NCBI GenBank assembly: GCA_910584585.1
Contig: CAJUBP010000020.1
Span: forward strand, 3,979 to 67,978
Length of the DNA stretch: 64,000 nt
Direction of reading: 5' to 3'
Source: an uncultured Lachnospiraceae bacterium
GTDB taxonomy: Bacteria > Bacillota > Clostridia > Lachnospirales > Lachnospiraceae
Part shown: positions 43,568 to 52,136 of the stretch, one piece after another
Layout of the letters: every line of letters starts with the position of its first letter
Position numbering within the stretch: position 1 is the first letter of the stretch
Translations under genes and position numbers: made by a program
Notes under the pieces: model-generated
Seen by the model: the letters and a program-made list of their open reading frames with translations, nothing else
The model's database searches: none
What the model was told of the DNA's origin: nothing

Positions 43568-43849
43568 ATGAGCATCGTAATTATCGGAGGCCACGATCGG
43601 ATGGCCTGTCAGTATAAAGAAATATGTAAAAAATATCAATGCAAAGCGAAGGTTTTTACCCAGATGTCCGGCAATCTGGAAGAAAAAATCGGCAGTCCCG
43701 ATCTGGTAGTGCTGTTTACCAATACGGTGTCTCATAAGATGGTCCGCTGTGCCGTAGCAAAGGCCCAGAAGGTACAGGCGGACATTGTACGGTGCCATAC
43801 CAGCAGCGGCAGCGCGCTGACAGAGATTCTGGCAGAAAAGTGCTGTTAA
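43568..43849 (+). CDS. DUF2325 domain protein
   Basis: 93 residues: MSIVIIGGHDRMACQYKEICKKYQCKAKVFTQMSGNLEEKIGSPDLVVLFTNTVSHKMVRCA, ending in HTSSGSALTEIL. This is the small DUF2325 family, a Rossmann-like fold often near iron and redox genes in anaerobes. Four cysteines are present. Its function is not known. AGGAGG precedes the ATG. It shares a probable iron-regulated promoter with the rubredoxin gene 99 bases downstream. Confidence 0.85.
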   Translation: MSIVIIGGHDRMACQYKEICKKYQCKAKVFTQMSGNLEEKIGSPDLVVLFTNTVSHKMVRCAVAKAQKVQADIVRCHTSSGSALTEILAEKCC

Positions 43850-43947
43850 GAGAATGCGAAAAAAATCTGTATTTTGGCAGTGTATATTTTTCGTTTATAT
43901 GGTAATATATAGAAGTAATATCATTTTTTTGGAAAGGAGGCGGAAAA

Positions 43948-44106
43948 ATGGACAAGTATGTTTGCGAACCCTGCGGATATGTATATGATCCGGAAGTCGG
44001 CGATCCGGATAACGGAATCGCTCCCGGAACCGCGTTTGAGGATTTGCCGGAGGATTGGGTATGTCCCCTGTGCGGAATGGGAAAAGAAGTATTTGCGAAA
44101 GAATAA
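43948..44106 (+). CDS. Rubredoxin
   Basis: A complete 52-residue rubredoxin that starts at an ATG after GGAAAGGAGGCGGAAAA. The two iron-binding pairs are CEPCGYVYDPEVGD and WVCPLCGMGKEVF, with the canonical CxxCGY and CPxCG spacing and the PGTAFEDLPEDW core. It is a one-electron carrier in the cytoplasm, often delivering electrons to superoxide reductase, rubrerythrin or flavodiiron proteins; none is adjacent. A strong terminator follows. Its co-location with the DtxR-type operator suggests that rubredoxin is made according to iron supply. Confidence 0.97.
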   Translation: MDKYVCEPCGYVYDPEVGDPDNGIAPGTAFEDLPEDWVCPLCGMGKEVFAKE

Positions 44107-44117
44107 TTTAGTGTGAT

Positions 44118-44166
44118 AAAAACGCCCTGGAAACAGCATGTGCATGTTATTTCCAGGGCGTTTTTA
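44118..44166. terminator. Terminator after rubredoxin
   Basis: AAAAACGCCCTGGAAA and TTTCCAGGGCGTTTTT pair around a loop containing GCATGTGCATG, ending in a T run. It can act on both strands. Confidence 0.92.
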
Positions 44167-44245
44167 ATTGGTTGAAACATTGTCAAATTTATTCCGTGTG
44201 AATTGTAACATGTCGCGTTGGCCTGTTATTTTATTTGGAAAATTC

Positions 44246-44274
44246 TTGCAATTTTTCGGGGGGGGGGGTATAAT
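44246..44274 (+). promoter_or_regulatory. Promoter with an 11-G spacer tract, before the first Big2 protein
   Basis: TTGCAA (44246-44251), a 17-base spacer made of TTTTTC plus 11 G (44258-44268), and TATAAT (44269-44274). Every spacer base after the C is G, so slippage changes the spacing directly. At 17 bases the promoter is at its optimum. A near copy with 8 G is at 49259. Confidence 0.85.
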
Positions 44275-44349
44275 AAAAAGAGAAGTGCAGCCAAAAACGA
44301 TTGCCAACAGACAGCGGCAGAGCTGATCTGAACACACAGGAGGGAATTT

Positions 44350-47300
44350 ATGAGGAGAAAGTATTTATCATTGATTCTGGCGGCAGTGATATCACTGGGC
44401 CAGATTGCGGGGACTGGACAGTTGGTCCAGGCGTCGGAAGTTTCTGGAGAAATTGGGCAGGAGGTTCTGGAAGGGACGCAGCCGGAAACAGGAGAAGAAA
44501 CCGGGCAGCAGCAGCCGACAGAGACAATGGGAGAAATGGGACAGGAATCGGGGAATTTGTCGGGAGAAGGAGCAGAACAACAGCCTGGAGGAACATTGCC
44601 GCCGTCAGGTACAGAGCAGGGAAATTATACACCAAATTTTTATGTGTCAGATGAATTCAGATGGCTGCCTGGTGAAGAAATAACGATTTACAAAGTGGGA
44701 AGCGGCAATTGGAATGGGGAAAATGGCACAACCATACCAATGGAAATTGCAGAAGTCGTAAGCGCGGATTCTGAGGTTGTCTCTGTAGAAAACAATGAAG
44801 AATTGGGCGGATGGATTCTGAGAGCGAAAGGATTTGGCGAAACGACAGTTACTGTTACAGGCAAAGCTTTACAGGATGTGTCAGGGGATAATGCGTCAGA
44901 AGCGCCGGAAAAACAAATTCGTGTGATTGTCAGCGACAAAACATATGGTTTGGTGGTGGAGGGAATGACTCAGAACGCGCTGCCGGGAGCAGAAGTCAAT
45001 TTGACAGCAAAAGTTACTGGCAGGGATATGAACTGGCAGGAAGCGGATGTCTCAGACGCAGTTGTTGTCTGGACGGCTAAATCAGATGTTGAGGGAATTT
45101 TGGAACAATCTGAAAGAGGAAACAATTTTCAGATTCATATACCCGATATACCAGAGGGCAGGGATTCCTATTGGATTACAGTGACTGCGGAAGTAAAGAG
45201 AGGAGAAGAGACGGTTTCTTATCTCTGGCTTTCCACAATTTTTGTAAACAATTTATACTATAAGATGGAGATAGAAGCGCCGACAGAAATAGGAGAAATG
45301 TGGCCGGGAGAAACCAGAACTATAACTCCCGTGTTATACCGCTATGAGACAGGAAAAGAGCCGGAAGCGGAGCTAATGGCTATGTTTCAATTCGCTTATA
45401 GTGAGGAAAATATTGAGATACAAAAAGATGGAGTGCGTGTAGAGCCAGATGTGCCTCAGAGTAAAGGTGATTTTACCATAAAAAGGCTGAAGAACCGTAT
45501 AGATCCTATTCAGATATTCGCATATTTGGATGGGAATCAGCAAGGAGGCGAAGTTTTACAATTCCAATGGAAAGATTATAATGATATTTCAATAGAAGGC
45601 GGGTATTATGTGAATTTGTTTGTCGATGATGATAATCCTGAAGAGAGTGATACAGAGAAAGAATTTACTCTGGATACGTCAAAACTTGGCGGAGATTATG
45701 AAATTGAATGGAAACTAGAAAATGATGAAGTATCTGTAGATCCGGGCATATATAAGATAAGCGGGGAAAAGGGAGAGAGTATCACAATTGACGCGAAAGC
45801 CTTGAGGGATGATTTGAAAAGGAAGCTTGGAGAAGATGATATATTTGAAGGCGGCTATTCTTGTCAACTTATTGTGGTTGTAAAAGCAGAAGGAACAGAA
45901 CAGGCGATGAGAAGCTTGTCAATTGCTATTACAAAACCTGACAGTTGGATTAGTGAAAGAGAATATCTGACATTAAAAGGCACAGCGCTTACATATAAAG
46001 ATGGAAAAATCGCATGTTTTGTACAAAATAAGGATCATCCTACTGCTACGGAGCTTATGCTAGAACTGAAAGAAGTGAAAATCCTGGAAGAGACTCCGGA
46101 AGTTAAGAATACAAAAGTATTTACGGTAAAGAAGAATGGGGAAGATATTCTTCTGGTTGCTGAAAATTATGGAGAGGCTACCATAGAGTACAGGGTTGCT
46201 TATGGCGGAAGAGAAAAGGTATTTACCATTGATAAAGCTGTTGTAAAAGACAAATATGAATTCAGCGCATTCAGCAGCACAGGCACCACCCATCTTCTGC
46301 CGGGCGCGGAATTGAAAATGGAAACAGAAGTCTGGCATGGATTTTATAATGAAAATGCTGGGAAAAAAGAATGGGAGAAACTGGATCCCGGAAAATATAC
46401 GATTAAGTATACCGGCTATGATAAAAATCTTATTTCAGTAGAAGCGGACGGAACGGTGAAAGCAATTGGTGAAAATGGATATTCAGGTCTGGGTGTTTTC
46501 TGTACAATTCCAATAGAGGGAGAGGAAGATGATGAGTATGTGGATGAAGTTGAAATTCAGGTAAGTGACAGCTATGCACAGGCATTTGCGGAAGAAATTT
46601 TTGCAGCTCCGGGAGAAACCGTTGATTATTTGACGTTAAGCTGGAAAAGTTTCGATTTGGAACATAAAAACGGCATGGAGGTGGAAGGCAACTTTGCCTA
46701 TCAATTTTTAGAGAAAAAGAAAAAAGGGGTTAGTTTTAATGAAGCAAAAACTGCTTTTACAGTAAATGATGATGCAATAGAAGGAAGTAAGATACGAATT
46801 AGGATGCGTGCGGAAAAAGAAAATTCGTATGGACAAAAGAATTACGCGCTTGGTACAGTCACCGTGAATATCATCGGCAGCAATCCCTGCAGCCACAATT
46901 TCATCCAGAAATCCTTAAAACCGGCCACCTGTACGGAGCCAGGAATCAGGACGTTGGAATGTAGTATATGCCATGCTGCCACAAAGACAGAAACCATTCC
47001 GGCAGCCGGCCACAAAGCAGGAGGTTTTACAACCGTAAAAGAGGCCACCTGTACAGAAGCGGGCTCACAACAACAGAAATGTACCGTATGCGGTAAGGTA
47101 ATGCACACAAAAGATCTCTCCAAAACAGGACATTCCTTTGGAAACTGGGAAGAAACAGCGAAACCCACCGCTCTTAAGCAGGGCACAGAAACCAGAACCT
47201 GCAAGACCTGTAAGGCGGCAGAAACCAGGGAAACCGATAAGCTGAAAGCGACGATCAAACTGAATGTGAAGAAAATTCCCTTACAGGTAAAGAAATCCAC

Positions 47301-47754
47301 CACAGCCGTGAAGGTTGTTTCCATGACAGAAGGCGACGGAATTAAGTCCTGGAAGAGCAGTAATCTAAAGGTAGCCACTGTAACTTCCAAAGGAAAAATA
47401 ACAGGCAAGAAGGCGGGCAGCGCAAAAATCACCGTAACATTAAAGAGCGGAATTTCAGCCTCAGTGACAGTAAAAGTGCAGAAAAAGGCCGTGACTACAA
47501 CGAAATTATCAGTGACTGGAAACTCTGTAAAGAAGAATAAACTTACCTTGAAGAAAGGAAAAAGCGTGACATTGATTGCGGTAAAAACGCCGGTCACAAG
47601 CCCGGAAAAAATCACCTATCAGTCTTCTAATAAAAAGGTAGCCGCAGTAACCAGCAAAGGAAAAGTCACCGGGAAAAAGCCGGGGAAAGCAAAAATTACC
47701 GTAAAATCCGGCAAGAAGAAAGTGACAATCAGCGTAACCGTGAAGAAGAAATAG
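44350..47754 (+). CDS. Large secreted Big2-domain surface protein
   Basis: 1134 residues with a signal peptide (1-29, MRRKYLSLILAAVISLGQI ... QAS). An acidic Gln/Glu/Thr-rich stretch (30-90) precedes several long beta-rich Ig-like regions (100-835). Two Cys/His modules follow (HNFIQKSLKPATCTEPGIRTLECSICH; EATCTEAGSQQQKCTVCGK). Two bacterial Ig-like Big2 domains end the chain (KLNVKKIPLQVKKSTTAVKVVSM ... SKGKITGKKAGSAKITVTLKSG; and the last 85 residues). No sortase signal or anchor was found; the strongly basic end may bind the wall. The promoter carries a G11 tract, which predicts phase variation, and the C-terminal third is nearly the same as in the gene at 49311. Confidence 0.85.
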   Translation: MRRKYLSLILAAVISLGQIAGTGQLVQASEVSGEIGQEVLEGTQPETGEETGQQQPTETMGEMGQESGNLSGEGAEQQPGGTLPPSGTEQGNYTPNFYVSDEFRWLPGEEITIYKVGSGNWNGENGTTIPMEIAEVVSADSEVVSVENNEELGGWILRAKGFGETTVTVTGKALQDVSGDNASEAPEKQIRVIVSDKTYGLVVEGMTQNALPGAEVNLTAKVTGRDMNWQEADVSDAVVVWTAKSDVEGILEQSERGNNFQIHIPDIPEGRDSYWITVTAEVKRGEETVSYLWLSTIFVNNLYYKMEIEAPTEIGEMWPGETRTITPVLYRYETGKEPEAELMAMFQFAYSEENIEIQKDGVRVEPDVPQSKGDFTIKRLKNRIDPIQIFAYLDGNQQGGEVLQFQWKDYNDISIEGGYYVNLFVDDDNPEESDTEKEFTLDTSKLGGDYEIEWKLENDEVSVDPGIYKISGEKGESITIDAKALRDDLKRKLGEDDIFEGGYSCQLIVVVKAEGTEQAMRSLSIAITKPDSWISEREYLTLKGTALTYKDGKIACFVQNKDHPTATELMLELKEVKILEETPEVKNTKVFTVKKNGEDILLVAENYGEATIEYRVAYGGREKVFTIDKAVVKDKYEFSAFSSTGTTHLLPGAELKMETEVWHGFYNENAGKKEWEKLDPGKYTIKYTGYDKNLISVEADGTVKAIGENGYSGLGVFCTIPIEGEEDDEYVDEVEIQVSDSYAQAFAEEIFAAPGETVDYLTLSWKSFDLEHKNGMEVEGNFAYQFLEKKKKGVSFNEAKTAFTVNDDAIEGSKIRIRMRAEKENSYGQKNYALGTVTVNIIGSNPCSHNFIQKSLKPATCTEPGIRTLECSICHAATKTETIPAAGHKAGGFTTVKEATCTEAGSQQQKCTVCGKVMHTKDLSKTGHSFGNWEETAKPTALKQGTETRTCKTCKAAETRETDKLKATIKLNVKKIPLQVKKSTTAVKVVSMTEGDGIKSWKSSNLKVATVTSKGKITGKKAGSAKITVTLKSGISASVTVKVQKKAVTTTKLSVTGNSVKKNKLTLKKGKSVTLIAVKTPVTSPEKITYQSSNKKVAAVTSKGKVTGKKPGKAKITVKSGKKKVTISVTVKKK

Positions 47755-47771
47755 TTATTTTTAGAAAAGAA

Positions 47772-47822
47772 GCAAATCCCCAGACTATACTACTGCTGTG
47801 CGGTCTGGGGATTCTTCTTTTT
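47772..47822 (+). terminator. Terminator after the first Big2 gene
   Basis: AAATCCCCAGAC and GTCTGGGGATT pair around a loop of about 18 bases, followed by CTTCTTTTTT. The same structure, with compensating changes, follows the second Big2 gene at 51973. Confidence 0.9.
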
Positions 47823-48058
47823 TGTTGTAACTATAGCGGCAAAGCGCCCACAAGAGAGTTCCTTCTGTCTTTCGATACATAGGAAATGAACTGCCGTGCG
47901 AAACGCCTGTTATCATGGAGCAGGCACATGACAAGTCTGTGCAAAAGGAATCCCTGAGGAAAAAGATGAATGCATTCATGGAGCAGGCGGTAAGGAAAAA
48001 GGCCGGGGAAAGAAAACAGGGGAAATTGAGGAAACAGTGTAAAAATAAAAAATGCCAA

Positions 48059-48087
48059 TTGATTATAGAGGAATTTCAAGGTATAAT
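48059..48087 (+). promoter_or_regulatory. Promoter of the Rpn-like nuclease gene
   Basis: TTGATT (48059-48064), a 17-base spacer and TATAAT (48082-48087) lie about 48 bases before the ATG at 48135. Confidence 0.75.
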
Positions 48088-48134
48088 ACCGTTAAATATG
48101 ATATTGCCCGCAAATAAGCGAAAGGAGGGCGGTT

Positions 48135-49115
48135 ATGGACACGGAGATAAAAAGAGCAATCAACGCGGCAGATATGGACGCACAGTATGATGAAAAGGCA
48201 AAGCGTCTGCTGGGGAATAAAATCATTCTTGCGCATATTTTGGCAAAGACAGTGGAGGAGTTCCGAGGAATGGATCCGGAGGATGTTGCGCCATATATTG
48301 AAGGAGAACCATTCATCAGCGCAGCGCCGGTTGAGCCGGGACAGACCAATGCGTTAAAAGGAAAAACCGGTCAGCGGATTGTGGGGCTGAACACGGAAAA
48401 TTCGGAAATCAATGAAGGGCTTGTAAGGTTTGACATTGTCTTTTATGTACGGGTGAAAGACGGAGTTTCACAGATTATCGTGAACCTGGAGGCGCAGAAG
48501 AACATTCCTTCAGGGTACCATATACGGAATAGGGCGGTGTTTTATGTGAGCAGGCTGATTTCATCCCAGAAAGAGAGGGATTTTGTAAAAACAAATTATG
48601 ACGACATAAAACCTGTATACAGCATCTGGATTTGTATGAACATGGAAGAAAACAGCATGGACTATGTGCATTTGACAAATGACAGTGTGCTGGGCTTTGG
48701 CCAGTGGGAAGGAGGGCTTGATCTGCTGAACATTGTGCTGATAGGAATAGCCAGTGAACTTCCGGAGCATAATGGCGAATATGAGCTGCACCGTCTGCTG
48801 AGCGCCCTGCTTTCCATAGAATTATCCACAGATGAAAAACTGGGGATTATGGAAAGAGAGTATAATATCCCGATAAATGATAAAATGAGAGAGGATGTGA
48901 ACGCTATGTGTAATTTGAGCCAGGGAATCAGGGAGAAAGGAAGAGCCGAGGGAAGAGCCGAGGGAAGAGCCGAGGGCAGAACAGAAAATGAAAAAAAAGT
49001 TATTATAAATATGTACACGAATCATTTTACGTTAGAACAGATTGCGCTTGCTACAGGCAGGGGCATAGAGGATATCAAGGCTGTCATTGAGAAAAAAGAG
49101 CCTGAATTGGCATAA
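48135..49115 (+). CDS. Rpn-like PD-(D/E)XK nuclease family protein
   Basis: 326 residues. The nuclease core has the metal-binding aspartate in LVRFDIVFYV and the Glu-x-Gln motif in QIIVNLEAQKN (about residue 123), followed by the conserved YHIRNRAVFYVSRLISSQ helix and the PVYSIWICMN strand. The C-terminal tail carries an EGRAEGRAEGR repeat (three 12-base units, 48945-48980) and a short helical end. The family is found on mobile DNA and is linked to recombination and, in some members, phage defence. The gene looks intact, with its own promoter and terminator. It separates the two Big2 paralogues and might take part in their exchange; that is speculation. Confidence 0.85.
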   Translation: MDTEIKRAINAADMDAQYDEKAKRLLGNKIILAHILAKTVEEFRGMDPEDVAPYIEGEPFISAAPVEPGQTNALKGKTGQRIVGLNTENSEINEGLVRFDIVFYVRVKDGVSQIIVNLEAQKNIPSGYHIRNRAVFYVSRLISSQKERDFVKTNYDDIKPVYSIWICMNMEENSMDYVHLTNDSVLGFGQWEGGLDLLNIVLIGIASELPEHNGEYELHRLLSALLSIELSTDEKLGIMEREYNIPINDKMREDVNAMCNLSQGIREKGRAEGRAEGRAEGRTENEKKVIINMYTNHFTLEQIALATGRGIEDIKAVIEKKEPELA

Positions 49116-49137
49116 TTTAAAAATTTTAATAGAAAAG

Positions 49138-49176
49138 AAACAGGCAGGGGAAACGAATACTCTGCCTGTTATTTTT
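49138..49176 (+). terminator. Terminator after the Rpn-like gene
   Basis: AACAGGCAG (49139-49147) pairs with CTGCCTGTT (49162-49170), followed by ATTTTTTG. Confidence 0.85.
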
Positions 49177-49258
49177 TGAAATTATTTTGAACAGTTCCTT
49201 AGTTTTGCCGCAATTTTTCGATATCCAGAGTTTTTAAGCTGCCATTTTTTAAAAATCC

Positions 49259-49284
49259 TTGAAATTTTTCGGGGGGGGTATAAT
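49259..49284 (+). promoter_or_regulatory. Promoter with an 8-G spacer tract, before the second Big2 gene
   Basis: TTGAAA (49259-49264), TTTTTC plus 8 G (49271-49278), and TATAAT (49279-49284). The spacer is 14 bases, three short of the optimum, so the promoter should be off or weak. Flanking bases match the 44246 promoter closely (TTTTTC before and AAAGAGAAGTG-type sequence after). Confidence 0.8.
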
Positions 49285-49310
49285 GAAAGAGAGAAGTGTA
49301 ACATGAAACT

Positions 49311-51953
49311 ATGGCAGGCATTGTGCAGTTCGTTTCTTTTGTGGAGGAAGGGACTGTTATAACAGAGGACGGCATTGAGAAGAAGGTAAGCAAAGACGGC
49401 TCTGTTACGCTGGAAGAAACAGAAAACGGATGGCTGCTGCGGGCGAACCGCGTTTACGGAAGCACGGAACTTTCCGTAACAGGCATGGCAGCAGGAGAGA
49501 CTCCTGCATCACCGGATGAAGCTGTCCGAAAGGAAACAACGAAAGTCACAGTAAATGTCACAGATAAAACATATCATCTTGACGTTGGTTCTGAGACAGG
49601 AATCAATCAGCTGCACCCAGGAGAAAGCATTGATTTGCGGGCGGAGTTTTATTTGGAATGCTGGAATGAAGAAGAACAGTACCATTATCAGGAAGAAGTC
49701 CAAAATGCAGAAATTATCTGGCGGGCGGAATCTGATCGAGAAGGCGTTGACCAATCAGAGAAAACAGGGAACAGTTATCATCTGGAAGCGCCGGACAGTG
49801 AGGAAGATTATGAAATCCATGTGAATGTCACAGCCAAAGCAGATGGGAAAGCAGCGGCGTCTTTGGGATATGACCTGTACGCGTCAGGGGAATTTTATGT
49901 GCTGGAACCCGGCAATCTGGAAGAAGCGTCAGAACTGTGGGCCGGGCAGACAACAGAAGCCGCGCCTCAGGTATATTTACATAAAAAAGGCGAGGGAGAA
50001 AAAGAAGTAAATAATGTCTCCTACAGGTTTGACTATAACCAGGAGAATTTTGAGATTCAAAAAGAAAATAACCCAGTAGGAAATGGAGAGCAGCAAACCG
50101 GCGGAACCTTTCAAATTAAAAAGCGGAATAATTTTGATGACAGGGTGCGGATCGAGGCGTTTCTGGATGGAGAGGAAGAGCCTTGCTGCGACAGGGAATG
50201 GTGGTTTCAGAGACAGGATTATGATGGGGAGCTTTCCCTGGAAGGCGGCAGAGAAGAATATTACAGCTGGATTTATGTAGATCAGGATGAAAGTGAAAAT
50301 GATGAAGAAGAAGCCAGAACCTTTGCCTTAAATATGGGGAAGATTCAGGGCAGTTATGATATTATATGGGAAATTGGTTTCGGCAACAGCGATGAGGAAG
50401 GCAATTTTGAGAAAACTGCTTCTGAAAATGTCTATACCACCTCAGAAGATAAGAAACAAATTACGATCAAGGGGAAAGAATTAAAGGAAGAGATAAGAGC
50501 CGGGCTGAATATGGCAGAAGATGACGGCAGTGATGTGGGATTCAATCTTCGCGCAATTGTCTGCGCAGGAGAAGGAGAAGAGCAGGCTCGCAGAGATATG
50601 TGGATTGAAATCCGCAGGCCTCGCTATGAATTGGACTATGCGGATGAGGCTATGCTGTCCGTGGATCGTGGAATTGTAAAGGCGAAGGAGCAGCTTGGCG
50701 ATACGGGATTCCATATAGTGGTTTCCGTACCTCAGACAGGAGGAGATCCTTATGAACGTTGGGAATGGATTCCTGTTTTTATCGCGGAACGCTATTATCA
50801 GGTATCTGCCCAGGATATGACGGCGGCGCCCGGAGAGAAGATAGACGCCGTTCACTGGCGGTGGAACCGGTTTGATTTGGATCACAGAGACGGGCTCCTG
50901 GAGCCTGGAACAGGGACTTATCGGGTAGAAGAGACAGAATGGATTCAGGTGAATCCGGCAGGAACGGGATTTACCATAGACGCCAACGCGCCTGACGGAG
51001 AAAAAATAGAAGTTTGGCTGACAGCGGAAAAGCAAGAAGCGCAGGGAGAGCAGATCAGCGAAACCGGAAGCTTTATCTTGACCATATGTAATCATAATTT
51101 TGTCCAGAAATCCTTAACAGCGGCCACCTGCACAGAAGCGGGAACCAGGGTGTTAGAGTGCGATAAATGCCATACTGCCACGAAGACGGAAACTCTCCCG
51201 GCAGCCGGCCATAAACCGGGAAGTTTTACAACTATAAAAGCAGCCACCTGTACAGAAGCAGGCTCCCAGCAGCAGAAATGCACTGTATGCGGCAAGGTGA
51301 TGAACACAAAAGATCTTCCCAAAACCGGACATTCTTTCGGGGACTGGAAAGAGACAGAAAAGCCCACCGCCCTTAAGCAGGGAACAGAAACCAGAACCTG
51401 CAAAACCTGCAATGCGGCGGAAACCAGGAAAACTGAGAAACTGAAAGCGACCATTAAACTGAATGTAAAGAAAATCCCCCTGCAGGTAAAGAAATCAACC
51501 ACAGCCGTGAAAGTTGTTTCCATGACAGAAGGAGACGATATCGCCTCCTGGAAGAGCAGCAATCCGAAGGTGGCAGCAGTAACTTCCAAGGGAAAAATAA
51601 CAGGAAAGAAAGCAGGAACTGCCAAGATTACCGTAACCTTAAAGAGCGGTATTTCCGCTTCTGTGACTGTGAAAGTGCAGAAGAAGGCAGTGACTACAAC
51701 GAAATTGTCTGTCACGGGGAAAGCTTTAAAGAAGAACAAGCTTACTTTGAAAAAGGGAAAGAGCGTAACGCTGACTGCCGTACGGACCCCTGTCACCAGC
51801 ACGGAGAAAATTACTTATAAATCTTCCAATAAAAAGATAGCCGCAGTAACCAGCAAAGGAAAAGTCACCGGGAAAAAGCCGGGGAAAGCAAAGATCACCG
51901 TGAAATCCGGCAAGAAGAAAGTGGCAATCAGCGTAACCGTAAAGAAGAAATAG
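49311..51953 (+). CDS. 5-prime-truncated paralogue of the Big2 surface protein
   Basis: 880 residues that align to the product of 44350 from about its residue 130 onward: DKTYHLDV matches DKTYGLVV, and the same beta-rich regions, Cys/His modules and two Big2 domains follow, with near identity over the last 285 residues. The start at 49311 lacks both a signal peptide and a good ribosome site; the poly-G promoter ends only about 27 bases before it. The gene therefore looks like a copy that has lost its first part by a deletion between the leader and the coding region, and would give a cytoplasmic product if any. It may serve as a silent donor for recombination with the intact copy. Confidence 0.75.
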   Translation: MAGIVQFVSFVEEGTVITEDGIEKKVSKDGSVTLEETENGWLLRANRVYGSTELSVTGMAAGETPASPDEAVRKETTKVTVNVTDKTYHLDVGSETGINQLHPGESIDLRAEFYLECWNEEEQYHYQEEVQNAEIIWRAESDREGVDQSEKTGNSYHLEAPDSEEDYEIHVNVTAKADGKAAASLGYDLYASGEFYVLEPGNLEEASELWAGQTTEAAPQVYLHKKGEGEKEVNNVSYRFDYNQENFEIQKENNPVGNGEQQTGGTFQIKKRNNFDDRVRIEAFLDGEEEPCCDREWWFQRQDYDGELSLEGGREEYYSWIYVDQDESENDEEEARTFALNMGKIQGSYDIIWEIGFGNSDEEGNFEKTASENVYTTSEDKKQITIKGKELKEEIRAGLNMAEDDGSDVGFNLRAIVCAGEGEEQARRDMWIEIRRPRYELDYADEAMLSVDRGIVKAKEQLGDTGFHIVVSVPQTGGDPYERWEWIPVFIAERYYQVSAQDMTAAPGEKIDAVHWRWNRFDLDHRDGLLEPGTGTYRVEETEWIQVNPAGTGFTIDANAPDGEKIEVWLTAEKQEAQGEQISETGSFILTICNHNFVQKSLTAATCTEAGTRVLECDKCHTATKTETLPAAGHKPGSFTTIKAATCTEAGSQQQKCTVCGKVMNTKDLPKTGHSFGDWKETEKPTALKQGTETRTCKTCNAAETRKTEKLKATIKLNVKKIPLQVKKSTTAVKVVSMTEGDDIASWKSSNPKVAAVTSKGKITGKKAGTAKITVTLKSGISASVTVKVQKKAVTTTKLSVTGKALKKNKLTLKKGKSVTLTAVRTPVTSTEKITYKSSNKKIAAVTSKGKVTGKKPGKAKITVKSGKKKVAISVTVKKK

Positions 51954-51972
51954 CTATTTTTTAGAAAAGAAG

Positions 51973-52020
51973 CAAATCCCCGGACCGTACTGCTGTACAG
52001 TTTGGGGATTCTTCTTTTTT
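51973..52020 (+). terminator. Terminator after the second Big2 gene
   Basis: AAATCCCCGGAC pairs with GTTTGGGGATT (partly through G-T pairs) before CTTCTTTTTT; it is a diverged copy of the terminator at 47772, so the duplicated unit includes the terminator. Confidence 0.88.
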
Positions 52021-52041
52021 GAGGCTTCCTCGTCTCTGGCA

Positions 52042-52070
52042 TTAAGAAATATAAAAAAACTGGATATACT
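52042..52070 (+). promoter_or_regulatory. Possible promoter of the aminotransferase gene
   Basis: TTAAGA (52042-52047), a 17-base spacer and TATACT (52065-52070). The -35 element is weak. It lies about 67 bases before the start codon. Confidence 0.45.
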
Positions 52071-52136
52071 AAATTTTTTCCCCAAGGGTTATGATAGCAA
52101 AATGAAATAATATGTCTAATAGAAAGAAGGAAGCTT

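Noticed and set aside
47915..48190. 91-residue basic ORF before the Rpn-like gene
   Set aside because: It crosses a good promoter and runs into the start of the next gene in another frame; no ribosome site and no recognisable family.
48945..48980. 12-bp repeats in the Rpn-like gene as a frameshift switch
   Set aside because: The unit is a multiple of three, so copy change alters only the number of EGRA units, not the frame.
52065..52080. Further copy of the DtxR-type dyad before the aminotransferase
   Set aside because: Only TACTAA matches; the left half-site is absent.
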